From Ensifer sp. IC4062 (GTDB lineage: Bacteria > Pseudomonadota > Alphaproteobacteria > Rhizobiales > Rhizobiaceae), in contig NZ_JADYVD010000002.1 in assembly GCF_020193575.1 (NCBI RefSeq), positions 124,001 to 188,000 of the forward strand: a DNA stretch of 64,000 nt, in the 5' to 3' direction. The first letter of the stretch is position 1, and each line of letters begins with the position of its first letter. The position numbers and the translations under genes are program-made. Positions 23,413 to 32,387 of this stretch are shown here, piece by piece. The notes beneath the pieces are model-generated. The model did not search any database. It saw only the letters and a list, made by a program, of their open reading frames with translations, and had not been told where the DNA came from.

Positions 23413-23877
23413 TCAATAGGCGTCGCTGCGGACCGTCACCGTGCCGATCAGGAGGTCGTGCAAAAGCCGGCCGCGGTCGGTGAAGAGACCGATCAGCAGG
23501 ATGAGCGGCGTCAGCAGCGCGTTGGCAATCCAGAAGATCACCAGATGGACGATGGCCGTCAGAAAATCCATCGGCCGGCCGTCCGTGCGGGCGATCGCCA
23601 CGCCCATGATCCTCATGCCCGGTGATGCTTGATCGCGGCCGCCGACGGTCAGTCCGAAATAGAGCATCGCCACAAGCGCGAAGAGTATGGGATAGAGGAG
23701 GAAGCCGAGGCCGAGTGTCAGAATGCCCAGGAAAAACACGACGACCGCCGCCGGAATCCAGAGCAGCGCGATGATCACATAGTCGACGATGAAGGCAAAG
23801 ACCCGCCGCGACAGCACACCCCGGTAGGCACGCCAGTCATCGCTCGGGAATCTCACTTGTTCGTTGTGCATGCTCAT
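23413..23877 (-). CDS. RDD family membrane protein
   Basis: A 154-residue protein of the RDD family. The signature arginine and aspartates appear as SRRVFAFIVDYVIIALLW, with TVGGRDQASPGMRIMGVAI between helices 2 and 3 and a final LLHDLLIGTVTV. It has four predicted membrane segments. The transport role is unproven; some relatives are ion exchangers. ATG 23877 is preceded by GAGG at seven bases. It lies downstream of hemB on the same strand and may form a unit with it. Confidence 0.85.
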   Translation of the reverse strand: MSMHNEQVRFPSDDWRAYRGVLSRRVFAFIVDYVIIALLWIPAAVVVFFLGILTLGLGFLLYPILFALVAMLYFGLTVGGRDQASPGMRIMGVAIARTDGRPMDFLTAIVHLVIFWIANALLTPLILLIGLFTDRGRLLHDLLIGTVTVRSDAY

Positions 23878-23958
23878 CAGCGTGCCTCACATTGTTGCCG
23901 ATCAGATATGGGGAATGAGCCTCGACAAAACAATGCATGGCTGTAATGCAGTCTGCCA

Positions 23959-24972
23959 TTAGCGTTTTGCCAGGATGCGTGCCACTTCGACCGAAAAATA
24001 GCTCAATATCCCGTCGCAGCCCGCCCGCTTGAAGGCAAGCAGCGTTTCCAGCATGACCCGTTCGCCGTCGATCCAGCCATTGGCCGCGGCGGCCTTCACC
24101 TGCGCATACTCGCCGGAAACCTGATAGGCGAAAACCGGCAGGCCAAAGGCTTCCTTCATCCGCCAGCAGATGTCGAGATAGGGGAGACCGGGTTTCACCA
24201 TGAGCATGTCGGCACCTTCTTCGACATCGAGCGCGGCATCGCGGATTGCCTCGGTACCGTTGGCCGGATCTATGTAGTAGGTCTTCTTGTCGCCCTTGAG
24301 CAGACCGCCGGTGCCGATTGCCTCGCGGTAGGGGCCGTAGAAGGCGGAGGCGAATTTCGTCGCGTAGGACATGATGCCGACATTCTGGTGGCCGGCGGCG
24401 TCGAGCGCCTCCCGAATCGCGCCGATGCGCCCGTCCATCATTTCGGACGGGGCAATGATGTCCGATCCGGCATCGGCCTGCGTCACCGCTGCCCTGGCGA
24501 CAACCTCCACGGTTTCGTCGTTTACGATCTCGCCCTCACGGAGGATCCCGTCATGGCCGTGGCTGGTAAAGGGGTCGAGCGCGACGTCGGTGATAACGCC
24601 GATGTTCGGCACCGCCTTCTTGATCGCCCGCGTTGCCTGATTGATGAGATTGTCGGCGGCGAGGCTGTTGGAGCCGGTTTCGTCACGCAGCGCCATATCG
24701 ACGTTCGGAAACGTGGCGATCGCCGGGATACCAAGGTCGGCCGCCTCTTTCACCGCCTCGACCGCCTTGTCGACGCTCATGCGGTTCACGCCCGGCATGG
24801 CGTCGATTGGCTGGACGATGCCGCTACCCGGCACGATAAAGATCGGCCAGATCAGATCGTCCACCGTGAGCCGATTCTCCTGCACCAGGCGCCGCGTCCA
24901 GTCCGCCTTGCGGTTGCGGCGCATGCGGCGGTGTCCGGTTATCCTGTCCACAAGATTTGTCTTGTCGTTCAT
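23959..24972 (-). CDS. hemB: Delta-aminolevulinic acid dehydratase (porphobilinogen synthase), Mg-type
   Basis: Condenses two aminolevulinate molecules to porphobilinogen in heme and cobalamin synthesis. The protein is 337 residues long. The two active-site lysines are Lys206 (SYATKFASAFYGPYREA) and Lys260 (MVKPGLPYLD). The stretch that binds catalytic zinc through cysteines in many species reads DVALDPFTSHGHDG here, with no cysteines, so the enzyme is of the Mg2+-dependent type known from Bradyrhizobium and Pseudomonas. The ATG at 24972 has AAGGAAG eight bases upstream; the longer in-frame start is unlikely. It is probably co-transcribed with the RDD gene. Confidence 0.95.
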   Translation of the reverse strand: MNDKTNLVDRITGHRRMRRNRKADWTRRLVQENRLTVDDLIWPIFIVPGSGIVQPIDAMPGVNRMSVDKAVEAVKEAADLGIPAIATFPNVDMALRDETGSNSLAADNLINQATRAIKKAVPNIGVITDVALDPFTSHGHDGILREGEIVNDETVEVVARAAVTQADAGSDIIAPSEMMDGRIGAIREALDAAGHQNVGIMSYATKFASAFYGPYREAIGTGGLLKGDKKTYYIDPANGTEAIRDAALDVEEGADMLMVKPGLPYLDICWRMKEAFGLPVFAYQVSGEYAQVKAAAANGWIDGERVMLETLLAFKRAGCDGILSYFSVEVARILAKR

Positions 24973-25137
24973 CGCGCCGCTTCCTTCTTCATTTGCCCTG
25001 AGCACGCGCTTTATCATGTACCGCCGTCGGTTGAAAACCAAACAGCCTCGCCTCCAGCTGCGGCATTTGCTCCCGGCTTTCTATAAGACAAGGGCAGCCC
25101 CGGTTCTTGCTGGTGGATCTGAGGAGATACTCGGCCT

Positions 25138-25587
25138 ATGTTGCCGGCCATGCTTCACGATTCTGCTCATGTGCCGAAGCCGTCGCTGACCGAAGTGCTC
25201 TTCGGCTGGTTCCTGCGCCTTGTATCGGCGTCCTGCTTCTGGTTCGCCTTGAACTATTGGGCGCTGCTCATCGGCTTCTCCCACGGTGGCGCCGGTCGGT
25301 TCGATCTGCTGCCGCCGGAATGGCGCGCTGCGGCCACCGCCCTTGCCGTTGTCTACCCGGTTGCGGCGATCGGCCTGTGGCTTTTGGTTTCCTGGGGGCC
25401 TGTCGTCTGGGTCCTCGCCGCGGCAATCGAGATCGCAGTGCACGAATTTTACCCCGGCATGTTCGGCGCGCGGCCTTTGCTTCTCGCGTTCCACGGGGCC
25501 GTTGCCGTGACCTTTATTCTTTTCCGCGTAGCGCTTTTCGTGCAGCGACTGCGGCAAGCGCGGAAGGTAAGGGTTGATTCACCCTGA
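25138..25587 (+). CDS. DUF6163-type small membrane protein
   Basis: A 149-residue protein with four hydrophobic segments (LFGWFLRLVSASCFWFALNY; ALAVVYPVAAIGLWLLVS; VVWVLAAAIEIAVHEF; LLAFHGAVAVTFILFRVALF). Arrangement and length fit the alphaproteobacterial DUF6163 family, whose role is unknown. A GAGGAG lies about ten bases upstream of ATG 25138; ATG 25150 is possible. It is divergent from hemB across about 165 bases. Confidence 0.7.
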   Translation: MLPAMLHDSAHVPKPSLTEVLFGWFLRLVSASCFWFALNYWALLIGFSHGGAGRFDLLPPEWRAAATALAVVYPVAAIGLWLLVSWGPVVWVLAAAIEIAVHEFYPGMFGARPLLLAFHGAVAVTFILFRVALFVQRLRQARKVRVDSP

Positions 25588-25717
25588 GACAGGCTCACCC
25601 GGCGGTAAGTTCATGTTAAGGCTGCGGTTTAAGTAGAATTTTATACGTATTCGATAGGGTCTCACTCAAGGCGGGAAGACAAACAGACACCGCCAAACAA
25701 AACAGTGAGGCAGTCAA

Positions 25718-26230
25718 ATGAACACGAAAATGAAGCCGCAGGCAGTTGCGCCCCGAGACCCGCAGGAAGAAACGATCCGTGGTCTCTACATGGAATCCCT
25801 TCACCTTGTCGAGCGTCTGCATCGCCGTCTGCTCGACGTCATCAAGGACGAGTTCGACCGCCAGGGCCGCAGCGACGTCAATGCCGTTCAAGCGCTGTTG
25901 CTCTTCAACATCGGCAACTCCGAACTGACCGCCGGCGAACTCCGCTCGCGTGGCTATTATCTCGGCTCGAACGTTTCCTACAACGTCAAGAAGCTGGTCG
26001 ATCTAGGTCTCATCAACCATCAGCGCTCCCGCGTTGACCGCCGCTCGGTCCGCATCAGCCTGACCGAAGAGGGCCAGGAAATCGCCGAAACCGTCGCCAA
26101 GCTCTACGAGCGCCACATCGGCTCGATCCAGAAGGTCGGCGGCATCGGTTCCGACGAATTCACTCAGATGAACAAGCTCCTGCAGCGTCTCGACCGTTTC
26201 TGGAACGATCAGATCCTCTATCGCCTCTGA
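25718..26230 (+). CDS. ldtR: MarR-family regulator LdtR
   Basis: A 170-residue MarR-type winged-helix repressor/activator. The middle part contains the recognition helix (ELRSRGYYLGSNVSYNVKKLV) and the wing RSRVDRRSVRISLTEEG. It matches LdtR, described in Liberibacter asiaticus and Sinorhizobium as controlling an L,D-transpeptidase gene and osmotic stress tolerance. Consistent with that, a transpeptidase gene (ldtP) follows 456 bases downstream on the same strand. Small ligands such as benzbromarone or phloretin are known to affect the Liberibacter protein. The name rests on sequence recall plus context. Confidence 0.88.
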   Translation: MNTKMKPQAVAPRDPQEETIRGLYMESLHLVERLHRRLLDVIKDEFDRQGRSDVNAVQALLLFNIGNSELTAGELRSRGYYLGSNVSYNVKKLVDLGLINHQRSRVDRRSVRISLTEEGQEIAETVAKLYERHIGSIQKVGGIGSDEFTQMNKLLQRLDRFWNDQILYRL

Positions 26231-26480
26231 TCAAATCACAAACCTCCAGCTCAAGGGTCGGGCGCAACCCCTGCGTGTCCGACCTTTGCTGCGCTCGATC
26301 GTCCGCAATTTTGCGATCAGGCGCAAGCGTGGCTGCGACGGACGATGGTCCGCAAATCCCGAGACACGAATTGGCCATATTGCTATGAGAGCGACGCTTT
26401 GATGCCGCAGGTGCGCTCTCGGGTTTACGACGGGGATTCGTTTCGTGTTCCGCCTGCCGGCTGGATGCTTTCGCTCGCAC

Positions 26481-26582
26481 TACTGCATGATTCCCTGAAT
26501 CGGGATCGATCTAAATCATTGCAGCAATTCGCAGTGCTACAGCGACCTTTGCGCGTCCAATTGGACGCCCGGCGCTGCAGCA
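26481..26582 (-). repeat. Dispersed intergenic hairpin repeat, copy 2 (inverted)
   Basis: Read on the minus strand it begins CTGCAGCGCCGGGCGTCC, has GGACGCGCAAAGG and CGCTGTAGCAC in the middle and ends AATCATGCAGTAG, aligning along its length with the copy at 56205-56300. Confidence 0.8.
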
Positions 26583-26612
26583 TGAACCGACGTGAGAGCT
26601 AGGTGGCGCAAG

Positions 26613-26630
26613 GGTTAATCTTTGTTAACC
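26613..26630. promoter_or_regulatory. Palindrome upstream of ldtP, candidate LdtR or CtrA site
   Basis: Inverted repeat GGTTAA-TCTTTG-TTAACC. The dyad suits a MarR-type dimer such as LdtR, whose gene lies upstream. It also reads as TTAA-N6-TTAACC, one base short of the CtrA consensus TTAA-N7-TTAA. Confidence 0.4.
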
Positions 26631-26686
26631 ACGTTTGTGCTAGGGCTCGGGCAGCGCGCCTCTCGGCGCATTGGGATGGTAGGACT

Positions 26687-28012
26687 ATGTCGAAAAAGAA
26701 CGGAATTGATGCTTTCTCGCGCCGTGCATTTCTGCGCTCGGCCGCAACGCTCAGTGCTGCCGCATGGGCAGGCGCCGCCAGCGCGCAGGATGCTCTGAAC
26801 GAGATCATCAATTCACCGCGCCGCGGCTCGTGGGACGACCAGTTCGACGCCAAGGCATCGCGCACAGCGACGGCGGTTCTTTCCAACACGCCGGTCTTCG
26901 GGCCGGAAACGATCAGCCATATCCAGCAGGCGATCTTTGACTATCAGCAGATCGTTGCCTCCGGCGGTTGGCCGATGGTCACGACCTCGGTGAAGCTCGA
27001 GCTGGGCGTCACCGATCCCTCCGTTCAGCAGCTGCGCCAGCGCTTGATGGTTTCCGGCGACCTGCCGAGCTCGGCCGGCATCTCCTCTTCCTTCGATTCC
27101 TATGTCGACGGCGCGGTGAAGCGCTTTCAGGCGCGCCACGGCCTGCCGGCCGATGGTGTCATCGGCGAATACACGCTGAAGGCGCTCAACGTGGATGCGA
27201 CGACCCGCCTTGGCCAGCTTGAGACCAACCTTGTCCGCCTCCAGTCGATGTCTGGCGACCTCGGCCGGCGCTATGTCATGGTCAACATTCCCGCCGCCTA
27301 TATCGAGGCGGTCGAGAACGGCCGAGTCGTGCTGCGCCATACCGCGATCGTCGGCAAGATCGACCGCCAGTCGCCGATCCTCAACTCGAAGATCTATGAA
27401 GTCATTCTCAATCCCTACTGGACCGCGCCGCGCTCGATTGTCCAGAAGGACATCATGCCGCTGATGCGCAAGGATCCCACTTACCTCGAACGCAACGCCA
27501 TCCGTCTCTTCGACGGCAGCGGCAACGAAGTCTCCCCCGAGACTGTGGACTGGAACGCGGAGAAGGCGCCGAACCTGATGTTCCGTCAGGACCCGGGCAA
27601 GATCAACGCGATGTCCTCGACGAAGATCAACTTCCACAACGAGCATCAGGTGTATATGCACGACACGCCGCAGCAGGGCCTGTTCAACAAGCTGATGCGT
27701 TTCGAATCCTCTGGCTGCGTGCGCGTGCAGAACGTGCGCGATCTGTCCACCTGGCTGCTGAAGGAAACGCCCGGCTGGTCCCGCCAGCAGATCGAGGCGA
27801 CGATCAAGTCCGGTGTCAACACGCCGATCGCGCTCGCCGAAGAAGTGCCGGTTTATTTCACCTATATCACCGCCTGGTCCGCGAAGGACCGCGTCGTGCA
27901 GTTCCGCGACGACATCTATCAGCGCGATGGCGCTGCCGAGCTCGCGCTGCAGACGACAACGGGAATCGAGCAGCCGGCAGGCTCCATCGAGCAGGACGCT
28001 CTGCCGCAATAA
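26687..28012 (+). CDS. ldtP: L,D-transpeptidase LdtP (YkuD domain)
   Basis: Remodels peptidoglycan by making or exchanging 3-3 crosslinks in the periplasm. The 441-residue protein has a signal sequence with twin arginines (SRRAFLRSAATLSAAAWA), a peptidoglycan-binding-1 domain around residues 140-180 (DSYVDGAVKRFQARHGLPADGVIGEYTLKAL) and a YkuD catalytic domain from about residue 205. The catalytic Cys344 lies in FESSGCVRVQN; the usual SHGC motif reads SSGC, so the His before Gly-Cys is replaced by Ser. The upstream regulator LdtR is its known partner in relatives. ATG 26687 is preferred over an in-frame upstream start because the signal peptide then starts properly. A terminator follows. Confidence 0.92.
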   Translation: MSKKNGIDAFSRRAFLRSAATLSAAAWAGAASAQDALNEIINSPRRGSWDDQFDAKASRTATAVLSNTPVFGPETISHIQQAIFDYQQIVASGGWPMVTTSVKLELGVTDPSVQQLRQRLMVSGDLPSSAGISSSFDSYVDGAVKRFQARHGLPADGVIGEYTLKALNVDATTRLGQLETNLVRLQSMSGDLGRRYVMVNIPAAYIEAVENGRVVLRHTAIVGKIDRQSPILNSKIYEVILNPYWTAPRSIVQKDIMPLMRKDPTYLERNAIRLFDGSGNEVSPETVDWNAEKAPNLMFRQDPGKINAMSSTKINFHNEHQVYMHDTPQQGLFNKLMRFESSGCVRVQNVRDLSTWLLKETPGWSRQQIEATIKSGVNTPIALAEEVPVYFTYITAWSAKDRVVQFRDDIYQRDGAAELALQTTTGIEQPAGSIEQDALPQ

Positions 28013-28034
28013 GCAAACTTTCGACTTCACCGAC

Positions 28035-28066
28035 AAAGGCCGCGCATCGCAACGAGCGCGGCCTTT
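28035..28066 (+). terminator. Terminator of ldtP
   Basis: Stem AAAGGCCGCGC / GCGCGGCCTTT with a ten-base loop, running into a T-rich end, 22 bases after the ldtP stop. Confidence 0.85.
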
Positions 28067-28194
28067 TTCTTGGTATGCGCGCCGAGTTGTTCGGCGCGGC
28101 GGATGGTGGAAATGGCGCAAACCGCACAGCGGATATTGCTCTCCGCGTGCGAGGAAGCTAAAGAACGACCACCTTTGAGAGGAGCCTCGAGCCG

Positions 28195-29490
28195 ATGCTT
28201 GCACAGACCAATGACGCCTTCTTCACCCGCTCTCTCGCGGAAAGCGATGCGGAGATCTTCGGTGCGATCGAGAAGGAGCTGGGGCGCCAGCGCCATGAGA
28301 TCGAGCTGATCGCCTCCGAGAACATCGTTTCGCGGGCAGTGCTCGAAGCCCAAGGCTCGATCATGACGAACAAATATGCCGAGGGCTATCCGGGCAAGCG
28401 CTACTACGGCGGCTGCCAATTCGTCGATATCGCCGAGGAACTGGCGATCGAACGCGCCAAGAAGCTCTTCGGCGTCAACTTTGCCAACGTCCAGCCGAAC
28501 TCCGGTTCCCAGATGAACCAGGCGGTCTTCCTGGCGCTCCTGCAGCCGGGCGACACGTTCATGGGCCTCGATCTCAACTCCGGGGGTCACCTGACCCATG
28601 GCTCGCCGGTGAACATGTCCGGCAAGTGGTTTAACGTCGTTTCTTACGGGGTCCGCGCGGACGATCACCTGCTTGACATGGACGACGTCGCCGAAAAGGC
28701 CCGTAAGCACAAGCCGAAGCTCATTATTGCCGGCGGCACCGCCTATTCGCGCATCTGGGACTGGAAGCGCTTCCGCGAGATTGCTGATGAAGTCGGTGCC
28801 TGGCTGATGGTCGACATGGCCCATATCGCCGGTCTCGTTGCCGGTGGTCAGCATCCCTCTCCGTTCCCGCATTGCCACGTCGCGACGACGACGACGCACA
28901 AGTCGCTGCGCGGTCCGCGCGGCGGCATGGTGCTCACGAACGACGAGGAGATCGCTAAGAAAATCAACTCGGCCGTCTTCCCCGGCCTCCAGGGCGGCCC
29001 GCTGATGCACGTGATCGCGGCCAAGGCGGTTGCGTTCGGCGAGGCCCTGCAGCCCTCCTTCAAGGAATATGCGGCCCAGATCGTAAAGAATGCCCGCACG
29101 CTCGCCGAAACGCTGAAGGCGAATGGCCTCGACATCGTCTCGGGCGGCACGGACAACCACCTGATGCTTGTCGACCTGCGCAAGAAGAACGCGACCGGCA
29201 AGCGTGCGGAAGCCGCGCTCGGCCGCGCCTATATCACCTGCAACAAGAACGGCATTCCCTTCGATCCGGAAAAGCCCTTCGTCACCTCGGGCGTCCGTCT
29301 CGGTGCACCGGCAGGCACAACTCGCGGCTTCAAGGAAGCGGAGTTCAAGGAAATCGGCGAGTTGATCGTCGAGGTGCTTGACGGCCTGAAGGTCGCCAAT
29401 TCCGACGAGGGCAACGCCGCAGTGGAAGCTGTAGTGCGCGAGAAGGTGGTCAAGCTCACCGATCGGTTCCCGATGTACAGCTACATGTGA
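28195..29490 (+). CDS. glyA: Serine hydroxymethyltransferase
   Basis: Interconverts serine and glycine with transfer of a one-carbon unit to tetrahydrofolate. The 431-residue PLP enzyme begins with [17 protein letters not shown] and has [27 protein letters not shown] and the cofactor lysine Lys236 in [23 protein letters not shown] is found upstream of ATG 28195. nrdR follows after 12 bases, then ribD and ribE, so this gene heads an operon. The family call is certain. Confidence 0.97.
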   Translation: MLAQTNDAFFTRSLAESDAEIFGAIEKELGRQRHEIELIASENIVSRAVLEAQGSIMTNKYAEGYPGKRYYGGCQFVDIAEELAIERAKKLFGVNFANVQPNSGSQMNQAVFLALLQPGDTFMGLDLNSGGHLTHGSPVNMSGKWFNVVSYGVRADDHLLDMDDVAEKARKHKPKLIIAGGTAYSRIWDWKRFREIADEVGAWLMVDMAHIAGLVAGGQHPSPFPHCHVATTTTHKSLRGPRGGMVLTNDEEIAKKINSAVFPGLQGGPLMHVIAAKAVAFGEALQPSFKEYAAQIVKNARTLAETLKANGLDIVSGGTDNHLMLVDLRKKNATGKRAEAALGRAYITCNKNGIPFDPEKPFVTSGVRLGAPAGTTRGFKEAEFKEIGELIVEVLDGLKVANSDEGNAAVEAVVREKVVKLTDRFPMYSYM

Positions 29491-29502
29491 TCGGACGGCT
29501 GC

Positions 29503-29976
29503 ATGCGCTGCCCCTATTGTGGTTCCGAAGATAGCCAGGTGAAGGATTCCCGTCCGGCAGAGGACGGGAATGCCATTCGCCGCCGCCGCATCTGCCCGGA
29601 TTGCGGCGGCCGCTTCACGACCTTCGAGCGGGTGCAGCTGCGTGAGCTGATGATTATCAAGAAAACCGGCCGGAAGGTGCCTTTCGACCGGGACAAGCTG
29701 CTCCGTTCGTTCGAGATTGCGCTTAGGAAACGCCCGGTTGATCGGGACCGCATCGAGCGCGCTGTGTCCGGCATCGTCCGCCGGCTCGAAAGCTCGGGCG
29801 AAACGGAAATCCCCTCCGAAGAAATCGGCTTGCAGGTGCTCGAAGCGCTGAAGAGCCTCGACGATGTCGCTTTCGTCCGCTACGCGTCGGTCTATCGAGA
29901 TTTCTCGCACGCGGAAGATTTCGAGAAAGTCATCGCGGAAATCAGCGCCAAGATCGCGCGCGATCCCGGCGAATAG
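29503..29976 (+). CDS. nrdR: Transcriptional repressor NrdR
   Basis: Represses ribonucleotide reductase genes in response to ATP/dATP. It is 157 residues long with an N-terminal zinc ribbon ([20 protein letters not shown] and [15 protein letters not shown], four cysteines) followed by an ATP-cone domain ([21 protein letters not shown], then [12 protein letters not shown]). The length is typical. It sits between glyA and ribD, the standard alphaproteobacterial position, but no NrdR box was identified in this window. Confidence 0.96.
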   Translation: MRCPYCGSEDSQVKDSRPAEDGNAIRRRRICPDCGGRFTTFERVQLRELMIIKKTGRKVPFDRDKLLRSFEIALRKRPVDRDRIERAVSGIVRRLESSGETEIPSEEIGLQVLEALKSLDDVAFVRYASVYRDFSHAEDFEKVIAEISAKIARDPGE

Positions 29977-29994
29977 GCCCAAGCGGAGCGAAGC

Positions 29995-31083
29995 ATGACA
30001 ACGCCGACGCGCGAGGACGAAAGGTTCATGGCGGCGGCGCTGCGCCTTGCCCGCCGCAATCTCGGCCAGACGTCGACGAACCCTTCGGTCGCCTGCATCA
30101 TCGTCAAGGACGGAACGATCGTGGGCCGGGCGGTAACGGCGCCGGGGGGACGCCCGCATGCCGAGACGCAGGCGCTTGCCGATGCCGGCGAGAATGCGAG
30201 GGGAGCAACCGCCTATGTCACGCTCGAACCTTGCTCGCATCACGGCAAGACGCCGCCCTGCGCCGAGGCTTTGATCGCCTCCGGTGTCGCCCGTGTTGTC
30301 ATTTCTATCCTCGACCCGGACGAGCGTGTTGCCGGACGCGGCGTGGTGATGCTGCGTGACGCCGGCATCGGCGTCGACATCGGTGCTTTCCATCGTGATG
30401 GAGAGCGGGTGCTTGAAGCCTACCTCATGCGTCAACGCATGAAACGTCCGCATGTGACCCTGAAGCTCGCGGTTTCCCGGGATGGGATGATCGGCCGCAC
30501 GGGGGAGGGGCAGGTTCGGATTACCGGAGCGCTCTCCCGCGCCCAGGTACAGATGCTGCGCGCTGAAACCGACGCGATCCTCGTTGGCGTCGGCACCGCG
30601 AGCGCTGACGATCCGGAACTCACCGTGCGGCTGCCCGGACTGGAAGGCCGCTCCCCGATCCGCATCGTTCTTGACCGACGTCTCGATCTGCCAGTCCGCT
30701 CGAAACTCGTCCGTTCGGCGCGAGAGGTTCCGGTGATCGCTGTGGCGGATGCAAGGCTCGATGAGGATGCTGCCAGCCGCCGCGCGGCGCTCGAAACCGC
30801 TGGCGTCGAAGTGTTGGAGGCCGACAATATCTCCGATCTTCTGACGGCGCTGGCCTCGCGTGGCATTTCCTCGCTGCTGGTTGAGGGCGGTGCGCGGGCG
30901 GCCGGCGCGTTCCTCAATGCCGGCTTGGTCGATCGCATCCTGCTCTTCACCGGGTCGTTCACTATTGGCAGAGATGGGATTCGATCCCCATTTGACCGAG
31001 AGTCTATTCCGGCCGGTTTCAGCCTTCGACGGACGGCGCGTTATGGCGACGATATTTTTGAGGAATACGAGAGAGACATCTGA
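29995..31083 (+). CDS. ribD: RibD, bifunctional riboflavin deaminase/reductase
   Basis: Carries out the deamination and reduction steps after GTP cyclohydrolase II in riboflavin synthesis. The 362-residue protein joins an N-terminal zinc deaminase (HAETQAL and PCSHHGKTPPCAEAL hold the zinc ligands) to a C-terminal NADPH reductase domain from about residue 147 (RPHVTLKLAVSRDGMIG) with LLVEGGARAAGAFL near the end. Its stop codon overlaps the ribE start by one base, so the two are translationally coupled. Confidence 0.95.
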   Translation: MTTPTREDERFMAAALRLARRNLGQTSTNPSVACIIVKDGTIVGRAVTAPGGRPHAETQALADAGENARGATAYVTLEPCSHHGKTPPCAEALIASGVARVVISILDPDERVAGRGVVMLRDAGIGVDIGAFHRDGERVLEAYLMRQRMKRPHVTLKLAVSRDGMIGRTGEGQVRITGALSRAQVQMLRAETDAILVGVGTASADDPELTVRLPGLEGRSPIRIVLDRRLDLPVRSKLVRSAREVPVIAVADARLDEDAASRRAALETAGVEVLEADNISDLLTALASRGISSLLVEGGARAAGAFLNAGLVDRILLFTGSFTIGRDGIRSPFDRESIPAGFSLRRTARYGDDIFEEYERDI

Positions 31084-31703
31084 TGTTCACAGGCATTGTC
31101 ACCGATATCGGTACCGTCGAGGCCATCACGCCGCTGAAGGAAGGCCTCAAGCTTCGCGTTGCCACCAACTATGATCCGAAGACGATCGATTTGGGCGCCT
31201 CGATCGCCCATGCCGGCGTATGCCTGACGGTAACCGGGTTGCCAGAGGCAGGCAGCAACGAGCGCTGGTTCGAGGTCGAGGCATGGGAAGAGGCGCTCCG
31301 GCTGACGACGATCGCCGGATGGCAGGAGGGCACACGCATCAATCTGGAGCGCTCCTTGAAGATCGGCGACGAGCTCGGTGGTCACCTTGTGTCTGGCCAC
31401 GTGGACGACAGGGCCGAAATCTTTTCCGTCGAGCCGGAGGGCGACGCGGTGCGCTTCCGGTTGCGCGCGCCGGAGCATCTGGCCAGGTTCGTGGCACCAA
31501 AGGGCTCGGTTGCCCTCGACGGAACGTCGCTCACCGTTAACGAGGTAAATGGCGCCGAGTTCGACGTGCTGCTGATCCGTCATTCGCTCGAAGTCACCAC
31601 ATGGGGCGAGCGGCGCGCCGGCGATCTTGTCAATTTCGAGGTTGATACGATGGCACGTTACGCGGCACGGCTGGCAGAATTTCCCGCACCCAAGGCGGAA
31701 TAA
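31083..31703 (+). CDS. ribE: Riboflavin synthase alpha subunit
   Basis: Dismutates two molecules of dimethyl-ribityl-lumazine to riboflavin. The 206-residue protein consists of two lumazine-binding barrels: MFTGIVTDIGTVEAI starts the first and SGHVDDRAEIFSVEPE the second, each with the conserved GxxVT/NxVxxxTW type ends (CLTVTG, SLTVNEV). It overlaps ribD by one base. Its usual partner, lumazine synthase ribH, is 2.2 kb downstream beyond three unrelated genes. Called ribC in some species. Confidence 0.95.
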   Translation: MFTGIVTDIGTVEAITPLKEGLKLRVATNYDPKTIDLGASIAHAGVCLTVTGLPEAGSNERWFEVEAWEEALRLTTIAGWQEGTRINLERSLKIGDELGGHLVSGHVDDRAEIFSVEPEGDAVRFRLRAPEHLARFVAPKGSVALDGTSLTVNEVNGAEFDVLLIRHSLEVTTWGERRAGDLVNFEVDTMARYAARLAEFPAPKAE

Positions 31704-31720
31704 CGAAAGCGGAAATGGAT

Positions 31721-31745
31721 CCGCCCCCGACAAGCGGGGGCGGAA
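31721..31745. terminator. GC-rich hairpin at the end of the ribD-ribE unit
   Basis: Nine-base stem TCCGCCCCC / GGGGGCGGA with a seven-base loop, 18 bases after the ribE stop and 20 bases before the end of the convergent gene. No good T run follows. Confidence 0.55.
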
Positions 31746-31765
31746 GCCGTTGTTAGGGCAAGGTT

Positions 31766-32122
31766 TCAGCGCACATAGAGCGTGAGACTGCCATCGGCCG
31801 CCTGCGCTGCGCCTGCGATGTTGTTCATCTCGACATCGCGTGCCTTCAGCTTGGCGGCGAGCGCCCTGTTGGCGTCGACGGCGGCATGGAGGGCTGCCAA
31901 TTGTTGCGGCGTTTCGGCGTCGATCCTGGCGCGGGTCTCGTTCATACGGCTCAGAGTGTCGACATCGATGATCCTGAAATTGTCACCCTTGAAGTTTCGA
32001 ACGGTCTGCTCGATGTGGTTCGGCCAGTTCATTTCGACACCGGCCGCGTACGAGATGCCGCCGAAACTCAAGGCGGAGAGGGTGGCGATGACGGAGATTT
32101 TCGCAAAGCGGTTCATTGTCAT
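31766..32122 (-). CDS. Small secreted protein of unknown function
   Basis: A 118-residue protein with a Sec signal peptide (MNRFAKISVIATLSALSFGGISYA, cleavage near residue 27). The mature part (GVEMNWPNHIEQTVRNFKGDNFRIIDVDTLSRMNETRARI...) is a mostly helical 90-residue domain rich in Ala and charged residues. Two tandem ATGs are possible (32122 and 32116). I do not recognise a family. It is the first of three minus-strand genes interrupting the riboflavin gene block and is convergent with ribE. Confidence 0.7.
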   Translation of the reverse strand: MTMNRFAKISVIATLSALSFGGISYAAGVEMNWPNHIEQTVRNFKGDNFRIIDVDTLSRMNETRARIDAETPQQLAALHAAVDANRALAAKLKARDVEMNNIAGAAQAADGSLTLYVR

Positions 32123-32387
32123 GCTCCTTTGATTACCTGCGGGCTGCGATGGGTGTTCAACAAGCCGATGCGTCCGCGATGGTCAGCACCAATCCCTTTG
32201 CGGGTGAGGTCACCCACAGCGAAAAGGCGCTCGACTGTTTCGAATGGTTGAGGCGGCGCTCCCGTCGCGCGACCGAGAGTCACGTCGTTTCAACAATGGC
32301 AAAATGTGCCGGAATGTGGCCCTTTCGAGGGCATAACGCCCTGAAAAATAATTAAAATTTGTTCATGTTCCGGGGTCTGGAAACAGT

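Larger units (their letters stand above)
26231..26686. other. Non-coding region between ldtR and ldtP
   Basis: About 455 bases with no convincing gene. It contains one copy of the dispersed hairpin repeat (26481-26582, minus orientation) and the palindrome GGTTAA-N6-TTAACC at 26613-26630, just 57 bases before the ldtP start. Confidence 0.6.

Noticed and set aside
28027-30453. A long (808-codon) open frame on the minus strand
   Set aside because: It is antisense to glyA, nrdR and ribD, all firmly identified; it is the usual high-GC mirror frame, rich in Arg, His and Asp, with no domain.
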